Positions 48,916-59,063 of a stretch of DNA of 64,000 bases are shown piece by piece. Every line of letters begins with the position of its first letter. Positions within the stretch are counted from its first letter, which is position 1. Source of the DNA: Oscillospiraceae bacterium (GTDB taxonomy: Bacteria; Bacillota; Clostridia; Oscillospirales; Ruminococcaceae). The translations under genes and the position numbers were made by a program. The DNA is taken from contig JAFQBH010000024.1 of assembly GCA_017399765.1 (NCBI GenBank), forward strand, positions 1-64,000. The letters are read 5' to 3'. The notes under the pieces were generated by a model. The model saw only the letters and a program-made list of their open reading frames with translations, did no database searches and was not told the DNA's origin.

Positions 48916-51900
48916 TTAAGCGTCGATGGTGGAGATGCAGAGGGTCGTTTCTTCAAGAACATCGAGAAGAACTTTTACGGTATCGAGAGCGGTGAAAACG
49001 GAAACGTTGTTTTCGATAGCGTAGTTGCGGATAAGCTGACCGTCGTTTTCCTGACCGACGGAACCGATATCGCGGGTGTTGATAACGTAGGCGATATGTC
49101 CCTGGCGGAGAGAATCGCGGATTTCTTCGCTTCCGTCGCTGATTTTCTTGAGAACGTGAGTGCGGATTCCGTTTTCTTTAAGGAATTTTGCGGTACCGCC
49201 GGTTGCCTCAATGTTGAAGCCGAGGTCATAGAAACGGCGGATAAGGGGAAGTGCTTCTTCCTTATCTTTATCGGCGATGGTAGCAAAAATCGTACCATAG
49301 TTCTGGAGATGCATTCCGGAAGCCTGGAGTGCTTTATAAAGTGCACGGTTAAGTTTATCGTCATAACCGATTGCTTCGCCGGTGGATTTCATTTCGGGAG
49401 AAAGGTAAGCGTCAAGTCCGTGGATCTTGTTGAAGGAGAATACCGGAACTTTTACGTACCATCTCTTCTTTTCGTCCGGATAGATTCCGAAGATTCCCTG
49501 TTCTTTAAGGCTCTTGCCAAGGATTACTTCCGTTGCGATATCCGCAAGGCTGTAACCGGTTGCTTTGGAAAGGAACGGAACAGTTCTGGAAGAACGGGGG
49601 TTAACTTCGATGATATAAACGTCATCGTGTTCGTCAACAATAAACTGGATGTTATAAAGACCGATTATTCCGATTCCGAGACCAAGTTTTTTCGCATACT
49701 GGAGAATGGTGCCTTTAACTTTGTCAGAGATGCTGAAGGTGGGATATACGCTTATGGAGTCGCCGGAGTGGATACCGGTTCTTTCAACAAGTTCCATGAT
49801 TCCGGGTACGAAAACGTCGATTCCGTCGCAGATTGCATCGACTTCAACTTCTTTTCCGAAGATATATTTATCAACAAGAACCGGTTTGTCTTCGCCAAGT
49901 TCAACCGCGGTTTTAAGGTACTGGCGAAGCTGCGCTTCGGTTGCAACGATCTGCATTGCTCTTCCGCCGAGTACGAAGGAAGGTCTTACGAGAACGGGAT
50001 AGCCGACTTCCGCCGCGGCTTTGCAGCCGTCTTCGATGTTGGTAACGGCTTTGCCTTTCGGCTGAGGAATATTGAGTTCCTCAAGAATTTTTTCAAAGCT
50101 GTCGCGGTTTTCCGCTCTTTCGATAGCGTCGCAATCGGTGCCGATGATTTTGACGCCTCTGTCACGGAGAGGCTCTGCAAGGTTGATTGCGGTCTGGCCG
50201 CCGAGAGAAGCGATTACGCCTTCGGGTTTTTCAAGCTCGATGATGTTCATAACATCTTCGGGAGTAAGAGGTTCGAAATAGAGCTTATCGCTGGTGGTAT
50301 AGTCGGTGGAAACGGTTTCGGGGTTGTTGTTGATGATAATTGCCTCATAACCGGATTTTTTAATGGTGGTTACCGCATGAACGGTGGAATAGTCGAATTC
50401 AACGCCCTGGCCGATTCTGATGGGGCCTGCGCCGAGAACGATAATTTTCTTTTTATCGGTTACTACGGAAGCGTTTTCGCCGGTATAGGAAGAATAGAAA
50501 TAAGGGATATATGCTCCGCAATGGAAGGTATCGACCATTCTGTAAACCGGGAACATATTCTTTTCCTTGCGGAAGTTGAAAACTTCGATTTCCGGGCAGT
50601 TCCAGAGTTTTGCGACAAATTCATCGCCGAAGCCCATTTTCTTTGCTTCGAGGAGAACTTCTTCGTTTTTAACGTTCTCTTTGACTTTAACTTCCATCTT
50701 TACGATGTTTTCAACGGCTTTGAGGAAGAATTCGGTAATTTTGGTGACTTCGTGGAGCTTTGCGGTAGTTTCGCCGCGGCGAAGAAGTTCGGCAATTCCG
50801 AAGATGTTGTCGTCGCGGAACTGTTCGATATATTTATAGATTTCTTCGGTGCTCATGCCGTCGAATTTTTTGAGATAAAGGTGGCAGACTCCGGTTTCAA
50901 GAGAGCGGACGCCTTTGAGGAGGCATTCCTCAAGGTTGGAACCGATTCCCATGATTTCGCCGGTTGCTTTCATCTGGGTTCCGAGGGTGTTGGGTGCGGA
51001 AGCAAATTTATCGAAGGGGAAGCGCGGAAGTTTTGCAATTACGTAATCGAGAGAAGGCTCGGTTTTTGCGGTGGTTCCGGCAAGTTCGATTTCGTCAAGA
51101 GTCATGCCGACTGCGATTTTTGCGGTAACTTTTGCAATGGGGAATCCGCTTGCTTTGGAAGCAAGAGCGGAAGAGCGGGAAACACGGGGGTTAACTTCGA
51201 TAAGGTAATATTCGCTGGAATCGGGGTTGAGAGCAAACTGGACGTTGCAGCCGCCTTCGATTTTAAGTTCGCGGATAAGTTTGATAGCGGAATCGTTGAG
51301 CATTTTCATATCATGGTCGGAAAGGGTCATGATAGGAGCAACAACGATGGAGTCGCCGGTATGAACGCCGACGGGGTCAACGTTTTCCATTCCGCAGATG
51401 GTGATTGCGTTGTCTTCGGAATCGCGCATTACCTCGAATTCGATTTCTTTATAACCTTTAACGCTCTTTTCGATAAGAACCTGGTGAACGGGGGAAAGTT
51501 TGAAAGCGTTTCTTCCGATTTCAACAAGTTCTTCTTCGTTGTTTGCAAAACCGCCGCCGGTTCCGCCAAGGGTGAAAGCAGGGCGAAGAACGATAGGATA
51601 TCCGATGCGTTCTGCTGCTGCTTTTGCTTCGTCAAGATTATAGGTGATTTCGGAAGGAATTACCGGTTCGCCGATGGACTGGCAAAGTTCTTTGAAAAGT
51701 TCGCGGTCTTCCGCTCTTTCAATACTTTCGCTGCTGGTTCCGAGAAGTTTTACACGGCATTCTTTAAGGATACCTTTTTTCTCAAGCTGCATTGCAAGGT
51801 TAAGACCGGTCTGGCCGCCGATTCCGGGAACGATTGCATCGGGTCTTTCGTGGCGGATGATCTTTGCGATGTATTCAAGAGTAAGGGGCTCCATATAGAC

Positions 51901-52089
51901 CTTATCGGCGATTAGGGTATCGGTCATAATGGTTGCGGGGTTGCTGTTGCAAAGAACAACCTCATAGCCTTCTTCTTTAAGCGCAAGGCATGCCTGGGTT
52001 CCCGCATAGTCAAATTCCGCAGCCTGGCCGATTACGATAGGGCCGGAGCCGATGATGAGGATTTTTTTGATGTCCGTTCTTTTTGCCAT
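48916..52089 (-). CDS. carB: Carbamoyl-phosphate synthase large subunit
   Basis: The protein has 1057 residues with two homologous ATP-grasp halves. The first starts [21 protein letters not shown]; the second (about residue 550) starts [19 protein letters not shown]. Both carry the metal-binding glutamate and asparagine motifs ([20 protein letters not shown] and [20 protein letters not shown]). An MGS-like allosteric domain ends the protein. It makes carbamoyl phosphate from bicarbonate, ATP and ammonia channelled from CarA. The small subunit carA is not in this operon, so it must be elsewhere or ammonia is used directly. It lies 35 bases after pyrC. Confidence 0.97.
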   Translation of the reverse strand: MAKRTDIKKILIIGSGPIVIGQAAEFDYAGTQACLALKEEGYEVVLCNSNPATIMTDTLIADKVYMEPLTLEYIAKIIRHERPDAIVPGIGGQTGLNLAMQLEKKGILKECRVKLLGTSSESIERAEDRELFKELCQSIGEPVIPSEITYNLDEAKAAAERIGYPIVLRPAFTLGGTGGGFANNEEELVEIGRNAFKLSPVHQVLIEKSVKGYKEIEFEVMRDSEDNAITICGMENVDPVGVHTGDSIVVAPIMTLSDHDMKMLNDSAIKLIRELKIEGGCNVQFALNPDSSEYYLIEVNPRVSRSSALASKASGFPIAKVTAKIAVGMTLDEIELAGTTAKTEPSLDYVIAKLPRFPFDKFASAPNTLGTQMKATGEIMGIGSNLEECLLKGVRSLETGVCHLYLKKFDGMSTEEIYKYIEQFRDDNIFGIAELLRRGETTAKLHEVTKITEFFLKAVENIVKMEVKVKENVKNEEVLLEAKKMGFGDEFVAKLWNCPEIEVFNFRKEKNMFPVYRMVDTFHCGAYIPYFYSSYTGENASVVTDKKKIIVLGAGPIRIGQGVEFDYSTVHAVTTIKKSGYEAIIINNNPETVSTDYTTSDKLYFEPLTPEDVMNIIELEKPEGVIASLGGQTAINLAEPLRDRGVKIIGTDCDAIERAENRDSFEKILEELNIPQPKGKAVTNIEDGCKAAAEVGYPVLVRPSFVLGGRAMQIVATEAQLRQYLKTAVELGEDKPVLVDKYIFGKEVEVDAICDGIDVFVPGIMELVERTGIHSGDSISVYPTFSISDKVKGTILQYAKKLGLGIGIIGLYNIQFIVDEHDDVYIIEVNPRSSRTVPFLSKATGYSLADIATEVILGKSLKEQGIFGIYPDEKKRWYVKVPVFSFNKIHGLDAYLSPEMKSTGEAIGYDDKLNRALYKALQASGMHLQNYGTIFATIADKDKEEALPLIRRFYDLGFNIEATGGTAKFLKENGIRTHVLKKISDGSEEIRDSLRQGHIAYVINTRDIGSVGQENDGQLIRNYAIENNVSVFTALDTVKVLLDVLEETTLCISTIDA

Positions 52090-52124
52090 TCGTTTTCGCT
52101 CTCCTTCGTTTTTATATCTGAAAA

Positions 52125-53333
52125 TTATTTATAAACAATCTGTCCGTCTTTGACGGTGAGCAAGCATTTTCCGAAAAGTTCCCAACCTTCAAAAGGCGTT
52201 GCTTTTCCCATAGAAATAAATTTTTCCGGTTCGACTTTTTCAAGGGTTTCAAGATCCCAGACTGTAAAATCGTTTCCGAGCTTTATTCCGAAGCGCTTTC
52301 TCGGATTTATTGCAAGAAGCTCGATTGCCTTTTCAAGGGTGATTATTCCGGTTTTGACAAGTTTTGTATAAACCACCGGGAAACAGGTTTCGATTCCGGT
52401 TATTCCGAAAGGCGATTTTTCAAGACCTCTGGATTTTTCCTCCGCGGAATGGGGCGCATGGTCGGTGGCTATCATATCAATGGTGCCGTCCTTTATTCCT
52501 TCGATAAGGGCTTCCCTGTCCGCTTTGCTCCGAAGAGGAGGATTCATTTTGAATCTTCCCTCTTCCTGCAAGTCGGAATCGTCCATAACAAGATAATGTG
52601 GTCCGGTTTCGCAGGTTACGTTTACTCCTTCGGCTTTTGCCTTTCGGATTATGTCAACGCTTTCCTTGGTGGAAATGTGGCAGACGTGGTAAGCGCATCC
52701 GGTTTCTTTCGCAAGGCGAAGGTCTCTTTCAATCTGTTTCCATTCGCTTTCGCTGCAGATTCCCCTGTGACCGTGTTCTTTTGCGTAATCACCGTCATGG
52801 ATATATCCGCCGCGAAGAAGTTCGTTGACTTCGCAATGGGCAACTATCATCTTTCCGAGAGCTTTTGCACGAAGCATTGCTTCACGCATCATTTCTTCGC
52901 TCTGAACTCCCCTTCCGTCATCGGAAAAAGCAATTACCTTTTCCGCAAGGGATTCCATATCAACAAGTTCTTCGCCCTTTTCGCCGACGGTAATTGCGGC
53001 ATAAGGCAAAACTTCGATAACCGCATCCCGCTCGATTATATCGGTCTGTTCTTTAAGATGTTCAAGGGAATCCGGAACGGGGTTAAGGTTCGGCATTGTG
53101 CAAACGGAAGTGTAACCTCCTTTTGCAGCAGCCTTTGAACCGGTTTTTATGGTTTCTTTATAAGAAAACCCCGGTTCACGAAAATGCACATGCACATCGC
53201 AAAAACCGGGGAAAACGGCATCTTTTGAAAAATCGCGAACAATGCCCTCTTCCGCAGGAGAAACTTCTGCGAAGAAAGCGTTTTCACAAAATTTGGATTT
53301 GAATTCAACTTTTTTGGTTTTGTAAGCACTCAT
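52125..53333 (-). CDS. pyrC: Dihydroorotase
   Basis: This 402-residue amidohydrolase closes carbamoyl-aspartate to dihydroorotate. Zinc ligands are in [15 protein letters not shown] (H-x-H), [10 protein letters not shown] and [11 protein letters not shown]. The catalytic aspartate is in [14 protein letters not shown]. The length and motif order match the type I (long) dihydroorotases. ATG at 53333 follows AAAGGA. It is the first gene of the pyr operon, directly behind an attenuator at 53340-53527. All active-site histidines are present. Confidence 0.95.
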   Translation of the reverse strand: MSAYKTKKVEFKSKFCENAFFAEVSPAEEGIVRDFSKDAVFPGFCDVHVHFREPGFSYKETIKTGSKAAAKGGYTSVCTMPNLNPVPDSLEHLKEQTDIIERDAVIEVLPYAAITVGEKGEELVDMESLAEKVIAFSDDGRGVQSEEMMREAMLRAKALGKMIVAHCEVNELLRGGYIHDGDYAKEHGHRGICSESEWKQIERDLRLAKETGCAYHVCHISTKESVDIIRKAKAEGVNVTCETGPHYLVMDDSDLQEEGRFKMNPPLRSKADREALIEGIKDGTIDMIATDHAPHSAEEKSRGLEKSPFGITGIETCFPVVYTKLVKTGIITLEKAIELLAINPRKRFGIKLGNDFTVWDLETLEKVEPEKFISMGKATPFEGWELFGKCLLTVKDGQIVYK

Positions 53334-53349
53334 TATTGAAAAATCCTTT

Positions 53350-53390
53350 CAAAACAAAAAATCCGCAGGCGAACAGAATTCGCCGGCGGA
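53350..53390 (-). terminator. Attenuator terminator before pyrC
   Basis: On the minus strand TCCGCCGGCGAA pairs with TTCGCCTGCGGA and is followed by TTTTTTGTTTT. It ends about 17 bases before the pyrC start codon, where it can only serve premature termination. Confidence 0.85.
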
Positions 53391-53454
53391 ATGCATACAA
53401 AAATTACGGCACCGCAATTAACTATGCAAAGCGCCAGAATAACATATATACAAT

Positions 53455-53480
53455 CTTGCCGATCTCTCTGTATCGTCTTT
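53455..53480 (-). promoter_or_regulatory. PyrR-binding loop
   Basis: On the minus strand the transcript reads CGATACAGAGAGATCG. The loop CAGAGAG (53464-53470) is flanked by a short complementary stem GAT/ATC. This is the core of the PyrR anti-antiterminator motif. Together with the terminator at 53350-53390 it forms a UMP-responsive attenuator. The pyrR gene is not in the window. Confidence 0.75.
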
Positions 53481-53498
53481 TAAAGATTTATTTTTTAT

Positions 53499-53527
53499 AT
53501 AATATCATAATATAAATTGTGTGTCAA
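53499..53527 (-). promoter_or_regulatory. Promoter of the pyr operon
   Basis: On the minus strand a perfect TTGACA (53522-53527), 17 bp and TATTAT (53499-53504) give a leader of about 160 bases before pyrC. Confidence 0.85.
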
Positions 53528-53557
53528 GGGAACAGAGCCGGCAAAAAAGTTCTTTTT

Positions 53558-54052
53558 TCAATCTTTTTCGCCAAGGATAACTCCAAGAACTTCCGCCGCT
53601 TTTTCCGCTTCGCCTTTCGGAATAACGATTCTTCTTTTTTCGCCTTCGATTATAATCGAAAACCAGCCGCAGCGGTCAAAATAGCCGGCTTTTATCCTGC
53701 TTTTTTCAAATTCTTCCGTAAGCGGTCTTACGTTTTTATAATAAAGAACGCCGATTTTTTCTTCGCCGAAAAAGAATTTTGCGTCCCGGTCGGAATCTCC
53801 CCGGAGATATCCGGCCGCGGAATAGATATAAGGAAAATCTATGAGATGTTCGTCCCGCTCAAATTTTCCGGAATTCTTCTTCCTGTCCGAAACGGATTTA
53901 TACCAGACCACGCCGCCCATAAAAACCGCCACAACAAAGGAAAGATACCATCTTTCCGGTGCGATAAACAGAAGTCCGATAAGGCAGATCGCTCCGCAGA
54001 GAATTCCGGCAAAAACCGCCGCGGGAAATTCGTTTTTCCAGTTTTCTTTCAA
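53558..54052 (-). CDS. Hypothetical membrane protein, about 164 residues
   Basis: This gene is not recognised. Two hydrophobic helices lie near the N-terminus (FPAAVFAGILCGAICLIGLL, then WYLSFVVAVFMGGVVWY). A soluble beta-rich region follows that resembles a PH-like or YcxB-like domain (GWFSIIIEGEKRRIVIPKGE). The protein is likely in the cytoplasmic membrane with its C-terminal part inside. The TTG at 54052 is chosen because AAAGGCGGG lies just upstream; the reading from 54073 includes that site. It is the last gene of the long ruvC-ribF operon, 17 bases after ribF. No clear terminator follows it, so some read-through toward the pyr promoter is possible. Confidence 0.65.
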   Translation of the reverse strand: MKENWKNEFPAAVFAGILCGAICLIGLLFIAPERWYLSFVVAVFMGGVVWYKSVSDRKKNSGKFERDEHLIDFPYIYSAAGYLRGDSDRDAKFFFGEEKIGVLYYKNVRPLTEEFEKSRIKAGYFDRCGWFSIIIEGEKRRIVIPKGEAEKAAEVLGVILGEKD

Positions 54053-54069
54053 AAAAAGCCCGCCTTTCT

Positions 54070-55014
54070 TCAAATTCCCAAAAGATTTTTTGTTTCTTCG
54101 CCTTTTGTACGAATCCAGCGGAGCGCAAGCCTTTCGGCGTTGCTTCGGTCAAGGGCAATTCTTGCAAAAAGTTCTTCACGGTTTTTAAAAACCATCTCCT
54201 CACGTACAAAATCAATAAGGAAAACCGGAACCTTTTTTCCGTAAAGTTCGCCGTTCCAGCCGATTATATGTGTTTCCGCCGCGGGAATGTTTGCGTCGGA
54301 AACGGTGGGCTTAACGCCGACGTTGGTTACCGCCGGATAGAATTTCCCGTCAATATAGGCGGCGGAAACATAAACGCCGTATTTCGGGATTATGTAGTTT
54401 TCGGCAATGGGCTGGTTAATGGTCGGAAGACCGAATTCTCTTCCAAGCTTGTTTCCGGAAACGATTTCCGTTTCAACGCAGAAAGGATATCCCGCAAGAA
54501 GTTCCACTTCTGCCATATTTCCGTTTTCGGCTGCGGCGCGGATTCTTGTGGAACTTATCGCCTCGCCTTTATCATAAATTTTTTCGACGAAACAATATTC
54601 CATTCCGAATTTTTCACAGAATTCCGCCATTTCCTTTGTTCCGCAGGAAGCCTTGAATCCAAAACGGTAATCCGTTCCGCAAACAACTTTTTTGCAGCGG
54701 AGTTTTCCAAAAAGTATATCCCGGACAAATTCTTCGCCGGAAAGTCCCTTAACGTCGCCGAAATCCGGTGCAAAAACATGGCGGATTCCGCAGGCTTTCA
54801 TAATGCTGAATTTTATTTCAGGAGGTTCAAGGCGCTTTGCGCCGGCTTTTCCGGTGGGAAGGCTTTTTTCGGAAAAAGTGAAAACCCAGGGTTCAAGTCC
54901 CTCGGAAATAACCGCTCTGCGCAGAACTTCCCGGTGGCCTTTATGGACTCCGTCAAAAACTCCGAGAGCAACAACGGTATCGTTTTTCGGAAATTCGGTT
55001 GTAATAAATTCCAT
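54070..55014 (-). CDS. ribF: Bifunctional riboflavin kinase / FAD synthetase
   Basis: This 314-residue enzyme makes FMN and then FAD. The N-terminal nucleotidyltransferase has ALGVFDGVHKGHREVL (the HxGH-like motif is GVHKGH), followed by TDYRFGFKASCGTKEMAEFC. ISSTRIRAAAENGNMAE is the conserved ISSTxIR motif. The C-terminal kinase domain has GREFGLPTINQ and NVGVKPTV. The start chosen is ATG at 55014 (MEFITTEF), just behind the truA stop, with GAGGAAG 12 bases before it. It is co-transcribed with truA and the ecf genes. Confidence 0.93.
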   Translation of the reverse strand: MEFITTEFPKNDTVVALGVFDGVHKGHREVLRRAVISEGLEPWVFTFSEKSLPTGKAGAKRLEPPEIKFSIMKACGIRHVFAPDFGDVKGLSGEEFVRDILFGKLRCKKVVCGTDYRFGFKASCGTKEMAEFCEKFGMEYCFVEKIYDKGEAISSTRIRAAAENGNMAEVELLAGYPFCVETEIVSGNKLGREFGLPTINQPIAENYIIPKYGVYVSAAYIDGKFYPAVTNVGVKPTVSDANIPAAETHIIGWNGELYGKKVPVFLIDFVREEMVFKNREELFARIALDRSNAERLALRWIRTKGEETKNLLGI

Positions 55015-55018
55015 GCTG

Positions 55019-55771
55019 TCAGTCATCTTCCTCATCATAAAGTACGTAATCGAGATAAAGTCCCTCGGCTTTTGCTGTTCTTCCCGCTCTGGTGCGGTCT
55101 TTGGATTCGATTGTATCAAGAATTTCGTCCGGTTCGATTTTTCCTTCATTAACTTCAAGAAGGGTTCCGACCATTATGCGGACCATGTTATAAAGGAATC
55201 CGTCGCCGGTCACGGAAAAGGTAACAAGTTCCCCTTCCCTTTCAACCTGGCAATCGAAAATCGTTCTGGTGAAATCCTCCTGGTCGCCGTTCGAACCGCA
55301 GAAAGCGGAAAAATCATAGGTTCCGATAAAATCGGTGCAGACCGCATCGAGAAAGTTTTCATCAATGGGTTTCGGATAATGGAGCGCAAGTCCCTGCCAG
55401 AAAGGGCTCATATAGGGTGCGTTCCAGATTTTATAAACATAGCGTTTTCCTTTGCAGGAATATCTTGCGTGGAAGTTTTCGGAAACTTCCTCACAGTCCA
55501 CCGCGGCAATATCATCCGGAAGAAGCGCATCAAGGCTTCTTCGGATATGGTCGCAGTCGAAATCGCTTTCGGTTTTAAAACTTACGCAGAACATGTTGGC
55601 ATGAACGCCGGCATCGGTTCTGGAACAGCCTTTGATGTCCGGTCTTTCGCCTTTAAAAAGCACCTGCATTGCGTCCTGAAGAGTTTCCGCAACGGTAACT
55701 GCGTTTTTCTGAACCTGGAAACCATGGTAATTGGTGCCCTTATAAGAAATGGTCAGCAGAAGATTCCTCAA
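55019..55771 (-). CDS. truA: tRNA pseudouridine synthase A
   Basis: This 250-residue enzyme isomerises uridines 38-40 of the tRNA anticodon arm. The catalytic aspartate is in CSRTDAGVHANMF. ISYKGTNYHGFQVQ is the conserved N-terminus and GDGFLYNMVRIMVG the C-terminal signature. The TTG start at 55771 follows GGAGGTG by 8 bases, and its first bases overlap the ecfT stop by 4. The truA gene behind ecfT is a common Firmicutes arrangement. Confidence 0.96.
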   Translation of the reverse strand: MRNLLLTISYKGTNYHGFQVQKNAVTVAETLQDAMQVLFKGERPDIKGCSRTDAGVHANMFCVSFKTESDFDCDHIRRSLDALLPDDIAAVDCEEVSENFHARYSCKGKRYVYKIWNAPYMSPFWQGLALHYPKPIDENFLDAVCTDFIGTYDFSAFCGSNGDQEDFTRTIFDCQVEREGELVTFSVTGDGFLYNMVRIMVGTLLEVNEGKIEPDEILDTIESKDRTRAGRTAKAEGLYLDYVLYDEEDD

Positions 55772-56586
55772 AGTCTGAACACCTCCGGACCGAACATATT
55801 CATAAGGATAATTGCGGCAAAACCGAGGACAACAAAAAGAGCCGCGCCGAAATCTTTTCCGGAAAGTTTAAGCTGCTTCATTCTTGTTCTGCCTTCGCCG
55901 CCGTGATAACAACGGCATTCCATTGCAAGTGCAAGCTCGTCCGCTCTTCTGAATGCGGAAACAAAAAGCGGGATAAGGATCGGGATAAGCGCCTTTGCTT
56001 TTTCGATAACGTTGCCGCTTTCCATGTCCGCGCCCCTTGCTTTCTGCGCCGCCATTATCTTCTGGGTTTCATCAATAAGGGTCGGGATAAAACGCAGAGC
56101 AATGGTCATCATCATGGAAAGTTCATGTACGGGAACTTTTATCTTCTGGAGCGGTTTCATAAGTCTTTCAAGACCGTCGGTAAGCGCAATAGGGGTCGTG
56201 GTATAGGTCAGAAGGCTGCTTCCGGCAATAAGGCAGATTATGCGGATACACATAAGCACCGCGGTGAGCACGCCTTTTTCGGAAATCGAAATAAATTTCC
56301 ATTCAAAAAGCGGTTCGCCTTCAACAAAGAAAACGTTGAGCACGGCGGTAAAGATTATAATGGGCATAATGGGCTTTATGCATTTTATTACAAGCTTCCA
56401 GGGAAGTTTTGAGAGTGCATAGAAGATAACTCCCATTCCCGCGCCGATAAGAAGCGAGAACAAACCGTCCGCAACAAAAAGCAGAACGATATATGCAACG
56501 ATAAGAATGAGCTTCATTCTCGGGTCAAGGCGGTGGATTATTGAATCCCCCGGAAAATACTGACCGAAAGTTATATCTTTAAGCAT
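55768..56586 (-). CDS. ecfT: Energy-coupling factor transporter transmembrane protein EcfT
   Basis: This 272-residue membrane protein couples the two ATPases to exchangeable S components. It has five to six hydrophobic helices and two coupling motifs with A-R-G: KIMAAQKARGADMESG and MECRCYHGGEGRTRMK. ATG at 56586 overlaps the ecfA2 end by 8 bases and follows GGAGG; the upstream frame has no ribosome site. With ecfA1 and ecfA2 it forms the shared vitamin and metal uptake module that the S component at 26145-26711 could use. Confidence 0.94.
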   Translation of the reverse strand: MLKDITFGQYFPGDSIIHRLDPRMKLILIVAYIVLLFVADGLFSLLIGAGMGVIFYALSKLPWKLVIKCIKPIMPIIIFTAVLNVFFVEGEPLFEWKFISISEKGVLTAVLMCIRIICLIAGSSLLTYTTTPIALTDGLERLMKPLQKIKVPVHELSMMMTIALRFIPTLIDETQKIMAAQKARGADMESGNVIEKAKALIPILIPLFVSAFRRADELALAMECRCYHGGEGRTRMKQLKLSGKDFGAALFVVLGFAAIILMNMFGPEVFRL

Positions 56587-57454
56587 CTGCTTCGCCTCCT
56601 TTTTTAAGGAGATCGAGCACCGCTTCTTTTGCTTCGGAAACGGTGAGCACGCTTTCGGGAACGTTGTATCCCTTTTCGCGAAGTTTTGCAAAAACGCGGC
56701 TTATCTGGGGAACTTCGAGCCCGATTTCACAAAGTTCATTGACCCTTTTGAAGATATCGCGGGTCTTTCCGTACATTGCAACTTTGGAATGGTTCATTAT
56801 GAGCACGTGGCTTGCAAAACGTGCAACGTCCTCCATGCTGTGGGAAACAAGAATAACGGTTGCGCCGGTGCTTTCGTGGTAAGCCTTGATTTCCGAAAGA
56901 ATGAATTCTCTGCCTTTCGGGTCAAGACCTGCGGTGGGTTCATCAAGAATGAGCACCTCGGGTTTCATTGCGAGCACGCCCGCGATTGCAACTCTTCTTT
57001 TTTCGCCGCCGGAAAGTTCAAAGGGCGATTTTTCAAGGTAATCCGCGGTCAAACCGGTGTGTTTTGCGGCTTCAAGGACCCTTTCTTCAACTTCCGCATC
57101 GGAAAGTCCCATGTTTTTCGGTCCGAAAGCAATATCCTTGCGGACGGTTTCCTCAAAAAGCTGGTGCTCCGGATACTGGAAAACAAGACCGACTTTGAAG
57201 CGGAATTTTCTGATTTCCTTCGGTTTTTCCCAGATATCCTCGCCATCTACGAAAACTTTTCCGGAAGTCGGTTTTATAAGTCCGTTAAGATGCTGAATCA
57301 GGGTGGATTTTCCGGAACCGGTATGGCCGATAAGCCCGACGAAAGAGCCTTTTTCAATTTCAATATTTACGTTATCTATCGCGCGGTGTTCATAAGGAGT
57401 TCCTTCCGAATAGACGTAGCTTAAATTTTCGGTTCTGATGATTGCATCAGCCAT
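56579..57454 (-). CDS. ecfA2: Energy-coupling factor transporter ATPase EcfA2
   Basis: This 291-residue ABC ATPase has Walker [10 protein letters not shown], the Q-loop [14 protein letters not shown], the signature ELSGGEKRR, Walker [14 protein letters not shown] and a switch histidine in VSHSMED. The N-terminal segment [18 protein letters not shown] is the longer form that distinguishes EcfA2 from EcfA1. ATG at 57454 ([11 protein letters not shown]) has AAAGGCGG upstream. It overlaps ecfA1 by 8 bases and ecfT by 8 bases. Confidence 0.94.
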   Translation of the reverse strand: MADAIIRTENLSYVYSEGTPYEHRAIDNVNIEIEKGSFVGLIGHTGSGKSTLIQHLNGLIKPTSGKVFVDGEDIWEKPKEIRKFRFKVGLVFQYPEHQLFEETVRKDIAFGPKNMGLSDAEVEERVLEAAKHTGLTADYLEKSPFELSGGEKRRVAIAGVLAMKPEVLILDEPTAGLDPKGREFILSEIKAYHESTGATVILVSHSMEDVARFASHVLIMNHSKVAMYGKTRDIFKRVNELCEIGLEVPQISRVFAKLREKGYNVPESVLTVSEAKEAVLDLLKKGGEADA

Positions 57455-58316
57455 TCTGAGCACCGCCTTTCAGAAGTTTTTCAAGAGCTTCGACACATTC
57501 CTCTTCCGTGAGCACACAGCAGGGAACATCAAATCCTTCCTTGCTGAGTTCATGGCAAAGTTCGGTCACCTGGGGAACGTCAAGACCGCGTTCCTTTATT
57601 TTTTCAACGCTTCCGAAAACTTCTCTCGGGTTCGAATCCATAATAATTTTTCCGTCATCGACCACAACAACCCGGTCGCACATTGCGGCTTCGTCCATAT
57701 AATGGGTGATTATAACAACGGTGATTCCAAGTTCCTTGTTGAGCTGTTTAATGGTTTCCATAACCTCTCTGCGGCCTTTTGGATCGAGCATTGCGGTGGG
57801 TTCATCAAGAACAACGCATTTCGGGCGCATTGCGATAATTCCGGCAATTGCGATTCTCTGCTTCTGACCGCCGGAAAGCTGGTTCGGCGCATGAAGGCGA
57901 TAGTCATACATGTCAACTTTTTTGAGAGCATCGTCAACCCTTTCCCGGATTTCCTTTGGAGGAACTCCGAGGTTTTCCAGCGCAAAAGCAACGTCTTCCT
58001 CGATTATGGTCGCAACGATCTGGTTATCCGGGTTCTGGAAAACCATTCCCACTTCCTGGCGGATTTCGAAAAGCTTTGTTTCCTCCTCGGTTGAAATTCC
58101 GCTTACGGAAACGCTTCCCTCCGTCGGAACAAGAATTGCGTTGAAATGTTTCGCAAGGGTTGATTTTCCGCTTCCGTTATGACCGAGAACCGCAACAAAT
58201 TCGCCCTCTCCGATGGAAACATCCACCCCATCGAGAACAAGAGAGGGAATTTCTCCTTCATAGCTCGGATAGCTGAAGCTTATTCTGTTTGCTTCGATGA
58301 AACTTTTTTTAGACAT
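57447..58316 (-). CDS. ecfA1: Energy-coupling factor transporter ATPase EcfA1
   Basis: This 289-residue ABC ATPase has Walker [10 protein letters not shown], the Q-loop [17 protein letters not shown], the signature QLSGGQKQR, Walker [14 protein letters not shown] and a switch histidine in ITHYMDEA. It pairs as a heterodimer with EcfA2. It lies 47 bases after the GNAT gene on the same strand and overlaps ecfA2. ATG at 58316 ([11 protein letters not shown]) has AAGGAT upstream. Confidence 0.94.
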   Translation of the reverse strand: MSKKSFIEANRISFSYPSYEGEIPSLVLDGVDVSIGEGEFVAVLGHNGSGKSTLAKHFNAILVPTEGSVSVSGISTEEETKLFEIRQEVGMVFQNPDNQIVATIIEEDVAFALENLGVPPKEIRERVDDALKKVDMYDYRLHAPNQLSGGQKQRIAIAGIIAMRPKCVVLDEPTAMLDPKGRREVMETIKQLNKELGITVVIITHYMDEAAMCDRVVVVDDGKIIMDSNPREVFGSVEKIKERGLDVPQVTELCHELSKEGFDVPCCVLTEEECVEALEKLLKGGAQNG

Positions 58317-58363
58317 TTTTGATCCTTTTTATCCTCATAAGTTTTTTTGAAACTTTTTTTATT

Positions 58364-59062
58364 TTATTTAAAGACCCATGTTACGATATTATCGGAAAAT
58401 TCCATCCCGATTTTTCGCTGGAGTCCCATTGATTTTTCGTTTCCGACAACAACATGTCCGAAAGGAATTCTTCCTTCGGAAAGGCGGCGGTTAAGGTTTT
58501 TTGCTTCAATGGCAATTCCTATACCTTTTCGGCGGTATTCCGGAAGAACCGTTAAAAGACCCATTGAACCTTCGCCATGGAAACCGACGAATCCGGCGCA
58601 GTTTCCGTTTTCGTCAAAAGCGCCGAGCATTCCGTATTCGATCCGGCTTTTCATATATTCTTCGTCGTCATCATAATTTTCGCATACAAAAGAAAGATTT
58701 TCCATTGTAAGCGGTCTTATTTCAATTCCCGGAACCTCATATTCCGGAACCGGTTCCTTACCGGGATATGCCGCCTGGTAACAGGGCATTGTTTCGGCGT
58801 TTCCTTTTACCGCAAAAAATTCCGGAAGAAATTTAAGCGGGCGGATAACCGCCATATAGCGTTCCTTTTCGATAAGCGAAGCCATTTTTGTCATTGCTTC
58901 GGCGGTTTTTGCGGAAATTGCGAAAGGACCTTTTCCGCCGATGCGAAGCATAACTCCGTCCTCTTCGGAATAAAGCACCTTTGTTTTTTCATCAAGAAGG
59001 GCATCGAGCATATCCGCATGATATGCAAAATCTTTTTCAAGATAGGGTTTCGGGTCAATCAT
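58364..59062 (-). CDS. GNAT family N-acetyltransferase
   Basis: This 232-residue protein has a C-terminal GNAT domain. The acetyl-CoA motif is LLTVLPEYRRKGIGIAIEA (Q/R-x-x-G-x-G/A type), followed by PFGHVVVGNEKSMGLQRKIG, a typical last strand and helix. The N-terminal half is a divergent domain without obvious motif, giving a two-domain acetyltransferase. The substrate is unknown. It lies one base after the methyltransferase stop and belongs to the ruvC-ribF operon. Confidence 0.82.
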   Translation of the reverse strand: MIDPKPYLEKDFAYHADMLDALLDEKTKVLYSEEDGVMLRIGGKGPFAISAKTAEAMTKMASLIEKERYMAVIRPLKFLPEFFAVKGNAETMPCYQAAYPGKEPVPEYEVPGIEIRPLTMENLSFVCENYDDDEEYMKSRIEYGMLGAFDENGNCAGFVGFHGEGSMGLLTVLPEYRRKGIGIAIEAKNLNRRLSEGRIPFGHVVVGNEKSMGLQRKIGMEFSDNIVTWVFK

Positions 59063-59063
59063 T

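Noticed and set aside
48373-51915. A 1180-codon open frame on the plus strand opposite carB
   Set aside because: It is entirely antisense to a full-length carB with all motifs. It has no ribosome site, and its product is a low-complexity mix rich in F, N, G and D. Strong codon bias in carB removes stops from the opposite frame.
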